A stretch of 64,000 bases of DNA from Shinisaurus crocodilurus. Its lineage: Eukaryota > Chordata > Lepidosauria > Squamata > Shinisauridae. Location: positions 6,997,980-7,061,979 of the forward strand of contig CM037877.1 of the NCBI GenBank assembly GCA_021292165.1, read 5' to 3'. Under the pieces are notes generated by a model. It saw only the letters and a program-made list of their open reading frames with translations. It was not told the origin of the DNA and made no database searches. Made by a program: the position numbers and the translations under genes. Numbering within the stretch: position 1 is the stretch's first letter; every line of letters starts with the position of its first letter. Positions 34,500 to 44,577 of this stretch are shown here, piece after piece.

Positions 34500-35260
34500 A
34501 CCAAGGCTGCCATTATGCTAGATTGATTCATCAGGATGGGCTGCTCTCAAACAAGTTAAATTCCATCATACTTGGCTTGCCTTAATTTAAAAATGAATTT
34601 AGCTACCTCTGAGCAGACATTGGTTTTAGTGTTTTGAAGAAGTGACATTTCCCCCCGCTACTAAAGCAGGCTAATGAAGCTGTATCAGTGCCCTAACTTG
34701 AGCAGTATATAAAGATTAGTAAATAAGACCCCATTAAAAATACTTATAATGTAAGCAACATGGGTCCCAGTAGCCTTCCTAATGTCCATTAATGCTTATT
34801 CTGAGGATCAGAGCTCATTTTACTGAGCCATTTAGTCAAACCGTGCGATTATTTAGAAAGTTAATTCATGCATACTAAAATCGAGCTTAAGTAATGCAGA
34901 GGGTAGGAGGTAAAACTCTATGGAGATGATAGTCCTTTTTGTTATTTAATGATCAGCCATAATTAACTTGCAAATTTGAAATAATTAGAACAAATTAAAG
35001 GTATTTAACTTTGCCTCCCTAAAGAAAAATTCAAATTGCACCAAATGCAGCTTTAAATTATTCAAGTCTCAGAGGTCTGTGCTGGGTTTTCTCCCCCCCC
35101 TCACTTTCCCCCCCTACAATGCCTTTTTCTATGAGGAGAATACCAATCTGCTTTTTGTCAGAAAGCATCCTATCAAGTAATTGTTCTTTGTGTCTAATAA
35201 ATGACAGCTATTCTTCTTGGTAAAAGTATTTTAGTCTCTGAAGACTACATCAGCATTTCC
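34500..35260 (+). other. candidate conserved non-coding region downstream of exon B
   Basis: About 760 bp of AT-rich, repeat-free sequence with many homeodomain-like words (ATTAATG, TAATTAACTT, AATTCATGCAT, AAATTAATTC-like) and only short C runs near 35090-35110. It stands out against the repeat-filled surroundings. The call rests on texture alone. Confidence 0.4.
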
Positions 35261-35589
35261 ATGGCATTTTAATTCAATAAAACAAAAGGTTAACTTCCCC
35301 CCCCCCTTCTCTCTCCCCCTCACCCCCCCTTACTTCTTAAGGAATGCAAATCCTTGGAAGTGGGTCCTAAGTGACATTTTAAAATGTGCCATTCCAGCTG
35401 AAAGGAGATATCTGGCTATGGGGCAAGTTCTGGGGTGTGTGTGTCCATATTGGTTGGGCGGAGCTTAAGTAAACAATGTGGTGGTGGGTAGTCATTTTAT
35501 ACTGAGGTTCTCTTTAACTGTGTTCTCCCATCGGGTTGCCCCCATGTCTTACCTTGTTGTTCAGCAGCTTTATCTCACCGTTTAATTAT

Positions 35590-35715
35590 TTATTTATTAC
35601 AATAATTTATATGCCACCTTTCAGGCTACACATCCTACCAAGGTGGCTTGCAGGTAACATACTACTAATAATATCACAATAAACAGTATTAACAAATAAA
35701 AATAAAATAAAATAC
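35590..35715 (-). mobile_element. LINE 3' tail
   Basis: TTATTTATTTATTACAATAATTTATATGCCACCTTTC, then an A-rich end (AATAAAAATAAAATAAAATA), the reverse of squamate LINE tails. Clade not certain. Confidence 0.45.
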
Positions 35716-36127
35716 CGCTAATAGGTAAGTAAGTCATCTGGATCCTTCCTGCAGAGCGGTTGGTGGAAGATGGCCCCCGGGGGCAGGGAGCGTCCCGCTG
35801 GAACAGGACAAAAAGTGCCTGGTGTTGTCTTCATCTCCCTCCTTCCCTCTCCTGGAATTCTTTCCACAGGACCGTTGATGGTAGATGGCCCTGTGGGGGT
35901 GGTGGGCACCGAGTCCAGCCAGGGCAGGCCTGAGGTCTTCACCTAGAAATTTATTTATTTATTTATTATATTTACTAATCGCCCATCTGGCCGGTCACCC
36001 AGCCACCCTGGGCGATGACCCGGCCACCCTGGCTTGCCTTAATTTAAAAATGAATTTAGCTACCTCTGAGAAATGTGCCATCCTGACAGGGAAGGACACG
36101 AACCTATTGATGTACTTACCATAAAAG

Positions 36128-36245
36128 ATGGAATATAGGAAGTTGCCTTATACAAATCAAGAGTATGAGTCCATGTAACCCAGCACTGTCTGCTCTGATT
36201 GGCCAAGAGCTCTTCAGGGTTTCAGGCTAGAGCACCTTTCCCAGA
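36128..36245 (-). mobile_element. Sauria-type SINE, 3' fragment
   Basis: GGAATATAGGAAGTTGCCTTATAC, followed by GAGTCCATGTAACCCAGCACTGTCTGCTCTGA and a CTCTTCAGGGTTTCAGGC block, corresponds to the 3' body of the Sauria SINE. The tRNA head is missing. Confidence 0.65.
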
Positions 36246-36301
36246 TCAATTTCAGTTGCTTTTTCTCATTTATATATCACCTTTCAGCAAAAGTTCCAAA
36301 G

Positions 36302-36330
36302 CAACACACACACACACACACACACACACT
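36302..36330 (+). repeat. (CA)n microsatellite
   Basis: About 29 bases of CA repeats. Confidence 0.93.
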
Positions 36331-36633
36331 ATAATATAAAAATATCAAATATATCAAATATATTTTTTATAAAATATAAAAAACTATAACAAATATTTGC
36401 AGCAGAAATTACGTAATTCTGCTCCCACAAGTTTTCTGGGAAGTGACGGGGTAAATGAACCTCCTGAGTGAGAGCGTTCCACAGTTCTAGAGCTACAGCA
36501 GAAAAGGCTCTGCTCCTTTCATTTATTACATTTCTATACCACCCAATAGCCAAAGGTCTCTATGCGGTTTACAAAGATTAAAACCTCATACATACAAACA
36601 TATAAACATGCAGCACACAGAGAGACACACATA

Positions 36634-37641
36634 CAGTAATACCTTGGATTACGAGCATAATCCGTTCCGGAGCCATGCTCGTAATCCAAAGTACTCGTAC
36701 ATCAAAGCGAGTTTCCCCATTAGAAATAATGGGAACTCAGATGATTCGTTCCACAACCATTTAATCACTGCTTTGCCGGCTCCCTGGCAGGGAGCCCCAT
36801 GGAGGGAGCCAGCAAAGCAGTGATTAAATGGTTGTGGGGCTAATGGGGAAACTCACTTTGATGTGCTGGCTCCCGGGCTCCCGGCCTCGCCTCGCCTCCG
36901 CTCGCTCTGCTAGCACCTCGCACGCTGCCATGCCGCCCCCGCCTCTCCCTCCCTTTGCAAGCGGCGGCCGCGTCTCATCTCCACGCGTCTCCCTGGCAGG
37001 TGCGTTGCGTCACTGACGGGGCCGGATGTGACGCGACGGGACCGCCACCGCTTGCAAAGGGAGGGAGACGCTGCAGCCGCCGCTTGCAAAGGGAGGGAGA
37101 GGCGGGGGCGGCTCCCTGGCAGGGAGACGCGTGGAGCCGCAGCCGCCGCTTGCAAAGGGAGGGAGACGCTGCAGCCGCCGCTTGCAAAGGGAGGGGGGGG
37201 CTCCACGCGTCTCCCTGCCAGGGAGCCGGCAAAGCTTTGCCGGCTCCCTGGCAGGGAGACGCGTGGAGACGACCCGCGGCCGCCGCTTGCAAAGGGAGCT
37301 GCGGCCGCTGCTTGCAAACGCTCGCTCTGCGCTTGGCCTCCAGGGAAGCTCAGCCGGCTGGTGCAGCAGCACGAGGCTGCGACTGAGCCCGGTTGCGCCG
37401 CGCCTCACCTCCAGGGAAGCCCCGTGGAGGCGAGTCACGGCGCGGCCGCTTGCTCAGCCGGCGCCTTGCGTTTCTAGCATAAATTTACATTTGAAAGACA
37501 TCTCGCAACAGGAGCCCCATGCGGCAGCAGCAGCTCGTGTTGCGAGACTTGCTCGTTTTTCAAATGCAAATTTAGGCCAAATTTTTCCTCGTCTTACGAG
37601 AAACTCGTAAACTGGGTTACTCGTAATCCGAGGTATCACTG
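36634..37641. mobile_element. pogo/Tigger-like element with CpG-rich tandem interior, copy 2
   Basis: The ends are CAGTAATACCTTGGATTACG and GTAATCCGAGGTATCACTG, flanked by TA on both sides (36632-36633, 37642-37643). It belongs to the same family as 10453-10719 and 51432-51689 but is four times longer. Between about 36770 and 37480 the interior is very GC- and CpG-rich and made of repeated units: GCTTGCAAAGGGAGG at least five times on the plus strand and once inverted (about 36950), GCGGAGACGCGTGGA-like units, and the palindrome CTCCCTGGCAGGGAG several times. Long overlapping frames in all phases come from these 3n-like repeats and are not genes. Confidence 0.82.
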
Positions 37642-37674
37642 TATATCTAAAAACCATTTTAAACAACAAGAAAA

Positions 37675-37845
37675 AAAATCAAGACCTGATTAAAAACTTC
37701 AAACCACTGCAATGCAGTACCTCCCACTCCCAGCTCAGATAGTTGCCCCAGAAGGTTACCATGGTCGATGGTATCAAAAGCCACCATCTGCTCCCAGCAG
37801 ATGACAACCTCCCTTTGTGCCTGTCCAGCAGCTGGAGCAGGGCTC
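37675..37845 (-). mobile_element. L2-clade LINE, RT motif A fragment
   Basis: Minus-strand translation gives VAFDTIDHGNLLGQL followed by SELGVGGTALQWFEVF, the classic L2 RT segment (AFDT(I/V)DH with its catalytic Asp, then LGVGGTALxWF). It is short, 5' and 3' truncated. Confidence 0.75.
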
Positions 37846-38376
37846 TTGTTAGCTGATCTCGGAATTTGCATGTGGGAAGTTTAAAACCAGCAATCTGATG
37901 CCAAGGCTTGAACCTGTGCCCTTCTGCACACAAAGGATGTAGCCATCTTTCTCATGGCTAGCGAGCGAAGAATGACCTGTACGGGGTTTAAATTGCCACA
38001 AAGTAGGTTCATAGGTGTGGCTACCCAGAGACACCCTGCATACCTCACTCTTGTACCTCACTGGGAGTGGAAGCCACGCAAGGACTGTTGGTCTCAACAT
38101 CTGCCCCAGTTAGGAGGGTTTTTTTGTGTGGGGAGCCACCCACGGGTAACTCCAAAAATCTCTCAAGGCTGAGCCACCCCAACCCAAGTCGTTAATACAT
38201 TAAATTAAGTTATTTAACTCTGGGGTGCAGAACCTTTTTCAGCCTGATGGCCGAATTCTGTTTTGGAGAAGTGTTTTTCTCCTCTACCCGTGTCCTATTT
38301 AACAGTGAAGAGAGTGTACAGTCGCAACTTAGTGGAGGAGGATTTGTGTTTTTAAAAAATGCTTTTATGCCACTTA

Positions 38377-38544
38377 CCGTATTTTTCAGTCTATAAGACG
38401 CCCCCATGTATAAGACGCCCCCCACTGGGCAGTTTCGCAACCGCGCGGTTCTCTCCTTGGCTTACTTCCGTGTATAAGACGACCCTCAATTTTTAGTCTA
38501 ACAATTTTAGGAAAAAGTATAGTCTTATACATGGAAAAATACTG
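38377..38544. mobile_element. short TA-flanked MITE, CCGTATTTTTC...TATAAGACG family
   Basis: The 168-bp element starts CCGTATTTTTCAGTCTATAA and ends ATGGAAAAATACTG, flanked by TA (38375-38376 and 38545-38546). Internal TATAAGACGCCCCCATG, repeated as GTATAAGACGCCCCCC, GTATAAGACGACCC and inverted TCTTATAC, is the hallmark of a dispersed TA-target element known in many amniotes. The ends pair over at least 10 bp with one mismatch. Confidence 0.75.
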
Positions 38545-38599
38545 TATTTGTTGGGCTGCCATTGAAGATGCTTCAGAAGCTTCTGTTGATGTAGAATGC

Positions 38600-38960
38600 C
38601 TTTGACTTCCTTCTAGTTGGTGTAAGAAAGAGGGAACTTAATCAACTTTGCACTGTACTGGCTACCAGTGTGTTTCTGGCCCCAGTTCAAAGAGTGGCTT
38701 CAGACTTTTTAAAACCTTTCATGGCCTGAGTCAAACATGCTTTAAACAGAGTGAGTCTGCTGTCTGTTCCTCTCTCTGTTCCTGTATAGAGGCAGGTAAG
38801 ATCATCTCCTGATAGAGTTAAAAGTTCTGTAGCAGAGACCCAAGGCTATGTAGATATAGGCCTACAATTATGGAACAGTCTGCTGAACTCTTTCTTGGGC
38901 TTGGGAAAAAAACATAGGGCCATTCTGTTCTGCAAAGCTTTTAATAATCGAGGCTTGAAG
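38600..38960 (+). mobile_element. L2-clade LINE, RT C-terminal fragment
   Basis: Decayed plus-strand frames give LHCTGYQ-like (from LHWLPV), FKTFHGLSQ-like and LWNSLLNSF peptides in the order expected at the end of an L2 RT, and end with a FCKAFNN-like stretch. Multiple shifts. Confidence 0.6.
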
Positions 38961-39700
38961 GCCAAACTAGACATAATGTTAATTGTGTGAATGCACATTT
39001 GTACATGTTTGTTATGCATACAGCAGTTGTGAGAATGCCTCTGGACATACGTGTGTGTGTGTGAGTGTGAAAAAGGGAATTTTAATTATATCTCTCCCTG
39101 CCACAGTCCTAACAAAAATGCCTCTCCAAATGCCTCTCCAGCTGCTATTTGCATAACAAAAACTGTGCACATTAACTGGGCACCGTATAGAGTTAGATAG
39201 TCAAAAATAATGTGTCCCCCCCCACCTGCGCAAGACTGTACAAGCTAAAATAGACAATGTGGGACAACAGAAGGAGGGAGGATGAGCACAGGTAAATGCT
39301 GTTTCAGATACGTCAAACTCGGTTACAGCTGAGCAAGAGGATTAGGAGAGTAAGTCAAAGGCCTTGTTTAAAAGGCGGGCTTTGATGAGGTGCTTGAAGG
39401 AGAAGAGGGAGTGGTGGGAAAATCAGATTGACCAAAATGATTACAAGAATTCCTGGAGATGGATTGTGGGTTCTGGAATTGCCCTTCACTGCTGACTGGG
39501 AGGGTTGGGAGGGACTCGGAACTGTGCCAACAGATACCCAAAATGGAATGGGACGGTGGTGAAAAGCTCTCCCCACCTCAAGCAAATGCTCACTCATTCA
39601 GAGGGAAGATGTCCTCATATTTTGAGGCTCTACAGTGTTGACGCCCTTGAAAGCCATACTTGATATTAATCCTTTTCTTTCTTAACTTCTGGTCCTTCAG

Positions 39701-39765
39701 GCTTTTGCTCGGTTAAGAGCTGAAGGGTCAGACCCCAAGGCCTTGTTAGCAGAGCTTGCTATGCT
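39701..39765 (+). CDS. KIAA1328: KIAA1328 candidate exon C (65 nt)
   Basis: The acceptor is strong (CTTTCTTAACTTCTGGTCCTTCAG) and the donor is CT|GTACGT. The exon is open only from phase 0, giving AFARLRAEGSDPKALLAELA and then ML. Its last two bases (CT) combine with the first base of the next exon to give Leu. The joint then reads ...LAELAML-SSKLNCEG..., in the same frame that matches human hinderin. From phase 2 (directly after 3507 or 8856) it would hit a TAA after four complete codons. Only joined after the 40-nt exon B does it keep the frame. The predicted peptide is strongly helical. It lies outside identified repeats. Confidence 0.68.
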
Positions 39766-41436
39766 GTACGTTTTTTATTTCTTTTCCATCCTGTCCTTTA
39801 AAATTAGCAATTTAATTTTTTCCCTCTCTCTGGCACTTGTAGTGCTACTCAACCCTGAAAGCAATATTCCATCCTAGAGGTAACCTTGCCTTGTCAAGAG
39901 AAGCCATTTGAGTGTTCCAGCAAAGTAACTTCCTCCCACTAATTTTGCAAGTCAAAGGTCACCCTCTTCAGAAAACAGGGCTATCAATTCTAATTAAAGC
40001 TTTACCCTGGAAACCCAGAAAGTGCCAAAATAACGACTGGCTTCTTAAATATCTTTTAAACGATGCTAATTGTGCTGAAACTCCTGGGTGAAAGAGAGTG
40101 CCTCTGATATTTTTGAGGTAGAAATGTTTTTTTGCAAACTGTAGGAGCCAGATAGATTTCCCCAGGAGACAAGATTGGGATACCTGTGCAGCCCCATTCA
40201 CTTAAGGATCATAGGATCATAGAGTTGGAAAGGGCCTACAAGGCCATTGAGTCCAACCCCCTGCTCAATGCAGGAAACTAGAGGAGGGGTCTCCCATCCA
40301 AGTAATATCCAGGCCTGACCCTGCTTAGCTTTCCACACTCAGACAAGCTGAGCCAGCGTGAGCCACAGGTCTTAGAGCCATCTCAAGGGCGGGGTGGGGT
40401 GGGTTATTTATAATTCCTAGATAACACTCCTGAAGTTGGTCACTGGTGTTGATCTAGGTGGATTTTTTTAAATATATTCCAGTACTATGATCTTCAAGTC
40501 CCAGCACTCCTTGTAATAGCAAACACAGCCATTGATTGCCAACAGGATTGTAGCCAAAAGGGGCCCACGGAGAAACAAGAGGGAGCTATCGGTACGCTCA
40601 TGAGAACCCCAAAGTTTGCAGAATTACAAAAAATCTTTAGGGGGAAAGCCTAAGGGGCAGGGGGAGAACAGCCCAAGGAGAACTAAGTGTGCTCTGTAGT
40701 CATGGAATACAACTGAGTGTACGTTCAGGAAATAAAAAAAGCATAAAACTGCGGGTTGGGAGTGGGTGGGAAGGAGCACCCCAAAAGTAAGCATGGCTAG
40801 CTGCTTGGCTAGAACATTGAACAAAAGTGTTCCATGCTGCAACAATTTGTTGCAAGTTCCACTTCTGCATTTTTGAACAGTTAATAACAGGATCAATTAA
40901 TCTGTGGCCCTCTTGCACCATTTTCAATCAGTTAACAGGGTTTTTTTTAAAAAAAGTATCACTCCCCCCTCTCTCTCCACAATAAAAGCTCCTCCACAAT
41001 AAACCCACAGTATGGGTTTAATAATACTGGTCTGCCTTGCAGTGTTGTTGCAAAGATTACTAGATATTGTAAGTTACATGCTTTGCATTATTGAAAGCCT
41101 GGAAATGGTATCCAGGTAATATGTGAAGGGAATCTTCATAGTTTTTTCTTTCTTTCCGACTCTCAATGTCCCACAAATCGCAAACCCGTCCATGCATTGT
41201 CAGGCAAGTTTGTTAAAATTTTTGGTCTAGTAACTTTTCTGGACTTACTTTCTGGACTGTGTTTGTCCAGAAGAACTGGGAGCTACTTTGGCGGTTTACA
41301 GATACTTCAGTGTATGAGCATCCTTTTGTACGCTCTATTAAACTACTGTTCATTTATTGGCCTGTCAGCGGGAGGGGGTGGGAGGAGAAGCTAAAAAAGA
41401 AATATGTGACAGCTGAATTCTTCTCTCCGCTTCCAG
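39766..41436 (+). other. KIAA1328: KIAA1328 intron
   Basis: It contains one 5S-derived SINE (40208-40369). The remaining 39770-40200 and 40375-41400 hold nothing I recognise. The 3' end has a pyrimidine tract (TTCTTCTCTCCGCTTCCAG). Confidence 0.6.
40208..40369 (-). mobile_element. 5S rRNA-derived SINE with CR1-like tail, copy 1
   Basis: On the minus strand: a head with GGAAAGCTAAGCAGGGTCAG and GCCTGGATATTACTTGGATG, the internal part of vertebrate 5S rRNA (box C region). The tail reads GCATTGAGCAGGGGGTTGGA, continuing as in the CR1 3' end and stopping in ATGATCCTATGAT. The 5S domain carries the pol III promoter and the tail presumably recruits CR1 enzyme. Not a 5S gene: the 5S 3' part is replaced. 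Confidence 0.82.
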
Positions 41437-41621
41437 TTCCTCCAAGCTCAACTGTGAAGGTTGCCTTCCAAAGACACCAGCATCTGGGAAAAGCGGCAGA
41501 ACACCAGGAGGCATTGGAGGGAACAGTTCCGGGAAGAAAAGTGTTGGCTTCAGTGCTCATGGGGAAGATGAAGTCCTTTGGGAGCACACAAAGAAGGAGG
41601 AAGCTGTCCGGCCAAGAAGAG
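41437..41621 (+). CDS. KIAA1328: KIAA1328 (hinderin) exon, SSKLNCEG...RPRRG
   Basis: A 185-nt exon between acceptor CCGCTTCCAG and donor GTAAGA. Entered with two bases pending, it reads SSKLNCEGCLPKTPASGK, then a Gly-rich stretch and KKSVGFSAHGEDEVLWEH, ending VRPRR and one base of the next Gly. It parallels the human segment LLKSNCDGWLLGTSSS ... RKTVGFHSHMKDDAQW ... RPQRG as I remember it. The key shared features are the NC(D/E)G, K(S/T)VGF and RPxRG motifs. It is compatible in phase both with the exon ending at 3507 and with exon C. A longer frame in another phase (41259-41744) crosses both splice sites and is spurious. The region is likely disordered; no catalytic function is known. Confidence 0.92.
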
Positions 41622-41693
41622 GTAAGATGTGCCCCTGCTGTCCTGTTCCATGGCAGGCTTAACCTTCACCAAATCCTTCGCTGTCATTCTATT

Positions 41694-42680
41694 ATTTTTT
41701 TTAAAAAAATATATATTTTATTTACTTTTCAAAACAAATTATAACAAAAAATATATAACAGAATACAAGAATATCACAAAAATATAACATAAACAACATA
41801 CAATAAATCATGAAGTGCTCCCCCCCCCACCCTCCAAAGGGACCAATTAATATACTTCCATCCTCTTGATCAAATAAAGTCTAAATTCCAAAAATATAAC
41901 ATATCTTGACAAGGCATGTTCCCCTTCCCCTTTATTAATACATAATCTAGTAATTGATTCCATATATCCATAAAATTATTCTTCTCTAGCAATCCTTTTT
42001 TACATTTGATACTACTATTTAGTTTATCATTTAGGGCTATGTCCCAAACTTCCTTATACCAGTCTGTTATTAGGAAAGCATGTTGTACTTTCCAATTTCT
42101 CGCTATCATTAGCCTGGCCGCAGTTAACAAGTTTACAATTAACTCCTTCGTATTTTGGTCACAAATAAGCTTTTCCTGAGTATGAGAGAGATTTAACTAA
42201 TCTCAAACTGAGTATGAGAGAGATTTAACTAATTTTGAAAAGATGGTCATGTCTAGAGATGGCCTACCAGGTAATGCATCAACAAGAGGTATAACAAGGG
42301 ATTTATATAGATTGATTCAAAAAGCAAAAGAACAAGAGGATCAGCTAAAGCAGTATGGGATAATGAATTTGAAGAGGTGACCTCGAAGGTGAGGTGGAAC
42401 AATATGTGGGATAGACGGATTGTGAAAATGATGTCAATTAGGATAAAGGAAAATTTTTATAAACTAATTTGGAGATGGTATTTAACTCCAGTAAGATTAA
42501 ATAGAATAGATAATAATTGTTCTGCATTTTGTTGGAGAGGATGTCAGGAAAAAGGGACATATGCTCATATGTGGTGGAGTTGTAAAAATGTATTGGCGTT
42601 TTGGCGAGAGGTTTTTACAGAAATATCGAAAATTATTGGTACTAATTTAGAGGTCTGTCCAAAATTAGCATTGCTATCAA
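41694..42680 (-). mobile_element. L1 retrotransposon insertion, 5' end inverted (twin priming)
   Basis: The left part (41694-about 42176) is L1 on the minus strand, with its A-rich 3' end at 41694-41725 and an ORF2 C-terminal peptide including AARLMIARNWKVQHA and WYKEVWDIALNDKL. The right part (about 42203-42680) is L1 on the plus strand and encodes the immediately preceding region: KENFYKLIWRWYLTPVRLN, then CWRGCQEKGTYAHMWWSC, the Cys/His domain at the ORF2 end. It stops at PKLALLS, just where the other part resumes. The whole is flanked by TGTCATTCTATT (41682-41693 and 42681-42692). A direct repeat (CTGAGTATGAGAGAGATTTA...) sits at the inversion joint. ORF2 is fragmentary; nothing is expressed from it. 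Confidence 0.88.
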
Positions 42681-43769
42681 TGTCATTCTATTTCTATACT
42701 ACGCAACGGCCAAAGCTCCCTGGGTGGTTCACAAAGATACATAACAAAAACGTGATATAAATTCTTTAACAGACACAAATTTAAAACCATTTTAAAACAG
42801 GTAAAGAACAGAATAAAATACTAGGATCTTATCAAAGCAGCTGACATTAAAAGCCCTGTCGTATGCCATCAAACTCCTGTCGCTGGTGCTCCTGCTCCTT
42901 TCTGTGCTGCTCATGGTGGCCGCTGGCCATGACGGTCCCGGCCGCCTTTCTTCCTTCTGATATCACGCGTGCTCAGTTTTGCATGGAAAGGGAGTGCCTG
43001 GGATTGGGGCGCTGGCAACTTTGCCAGATAGATGATGGGGCCCCAGGGCACTCGATCTAGCAATGGGGTCCCCTCCTCTACAATTAACGTCATCCTGCCC
43101 TATTGTCCTGTAAGGAATGGTTTTCTTGAGATCATAATTTACGGTTGGGTTCTCATGTGGTACCGGTCTTGGTAAGCTTTACAGGAGTCTAAAGTGTAGC
43201 ATGAAGAGCTGTGTTTCATTTTAGTTTTTGGAAATATGCTTTGGGCAGCTGATCTCCCAAGTTTCCTAAAGGAATAGAATAACTGCTCACATCACCAGCC
43301 TACCATACATTTCACATGGGTTTTAAACATGAGAATCAGGCCCTAGTGAGCCATCTCCTTCGCTCCTCTCCCCTCCAGCAGTCTGTCTCCATGATCCAGT
43401 TACAGCTTGCAAGTTGAAGGCACGTATATTGGACTGTATGCATCCACAGAACTTGTTTCAGAGGCACAGGTGTGTTCAAGTTCTGCTTTATGTTGGCTTC
43501 ACATGTTCAAGGCTCTCTCTGCAGCCAGGTAGGAGCCTCCAAACCCTGTTAGGTTTACTAATGACGCTTTTAATTTTTCTTCTGTTTCAGTTTGCTAAAG
43601 TAGACACCATACAGTAGAGGTATCATACATGAGCCTGACAGACTGCCGGGCTTATTGTGGGCACTTCGCTCCCTCCCTCCCCCGGCTCCTCCAGCCGGTA
43701 TCCAAGGGGGACACCTTGGGGAGGAACGAGTTTCCTCTCTGAAAGCTTGCCGTGGCTGTCAGAGAGTCC

Positions 43770-44440
43770 CCATAACACACAGGCCTGGCCATGAGGGCTT
43801 GATATCCCAGTAAGGTTTGACTTCCACCTGGGACCTTTAATGAATGTTTACCTGACTTCTCTTGAAATCTTCAGTCTGGTCCAGCAGCTGCTCTGTCTTC
43901 AGACCTCCCCCAACTGTCACCTAGATCTCGGCTCTTCCTGAAGGCTGCTTTCGGAGTCTTCCTCTCTGAGCTCGCTGGCCTTCTTCTGCCTTGCCCGCTT
44001 CCAGCTTGGCTTCCCAGTCCAGCTGCTGCTGTGCAGCTGTCTTCCTCAGGCTCTCAGCCTCTCCTGAAGACACTCTTCCATTGATACTCTTCCCTGGTGA
44101 CACTCTCAGACGATCTCCCTCAGGTGAACCTCCTCCAGACACAACCCTCCAGGCAAACTCCACCCAGATGCCTCTCGACAGCTCCTTATTGCTCCTGGCA
44201 GAACCCTCCAGCCAATCAGCATTGGTGTGGCCCTCACCCCATCTCTGCTCAAACTCAGGACCAATAGGAATCTTTCGAATGTTTAGCTATCCTCCAATCA
44301 GGCTATACCAGTTTCGATCCATCCTTCCTATATATAAGAGAGAAACCTGGCCTCATATTCCCCTCTCAGTAACAGCAGCTGCTGCCCCACCAGCACACCC
44401 CGTGCATCTCTCCTCAGGCACAAGCCACAAGTCAAGGGCA
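43770..44440 (+). other. promoter-like block, possible retroelement LTR
   Basis: The pyrimidine- and CTCC-rich sequence contains three CCAAT boxes on the plus strand (about 44214, 44262, 44294) and a TATA box (CTATATATAAGAG, 44328-44340). A transcript start would fall near 44370. This arrangement is usual for an LTR U3. I could not find TG...CA ends, a primer-binding site or target duplication, so it may equally be a decayed element of another kind. It ends where a SINE tail begins (44456). Confidence 0.35.
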
Positions 44441-44455
44441 CACATTTTCCCGACT

Positions 44456-44577
44456 ACTGTTAACAGGGTTGTTGTGAGGGTAAAATGGAGAGGAGCAGGA
44501 GGATTATGTAAGCCGCCTTGGGTTCCTTGCAGGAAAAAAGGCGGGGTATATAATAAATAAACAAACAAACAAACAAA
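44456..44577 (+). mobile_element. tRNA-derived squamate SINE, 3' half
   Basis: AACAGGGTTGTTGTGAGGGTAAAATGGAG, then TATGTAAGCCGCCTTGGGTTCCTTGC and AAAAAAGGCGGGGTATATAATAAATAAACAAACAAAC form the 3' half and A-rich tail of the SINE whose head is seen at 18072-18200. The tail end resembles LINE tails in the window, as expected for a SINE that borrows a LINE 3' end. Confidence 0.7.

Larger units (their letters stand above)
34312..39700 (+). other. KIAA1328: KIAA1328 intron between exons B and C
   Basis: The first kilobase is AT-rich and looks conserved (separate entry). LINE tails occupy 35590-35715 and about 36430-36600. A TTTATTTATT...GGCCGGTCACCCAGCCACCC repeat at 35945-36035 recurs at 52940-53005. 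A Tigger-like element (36634-37641) is inserted into an older LINE-like sequence that continues on both sides. L2 pieces follow at 37675-37845 and 38600-38960. At 38953-39170 there is a diverged half of the foldback element found at 45189-45593. Nothing is recognised in 37850-38370 or 39175-39690. A pyrimidine-rich tract (39671-39698) leads into the exon C acceptor. Confidence 0.55.

Noticed and set aside
36828..37610. Many overlapping open frames of 60-159 codons
   Set aside because: They arise from GC-rich tandem units inside the Tigger-like element; frames are open on both strands in several phases with no preferred codon use.
41259..41744. 161-codon plus-strand frame over the KIAA1328 exon
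   Set aside because: It crosses both splice sites and is in a different phase from the one that matches hinderin.
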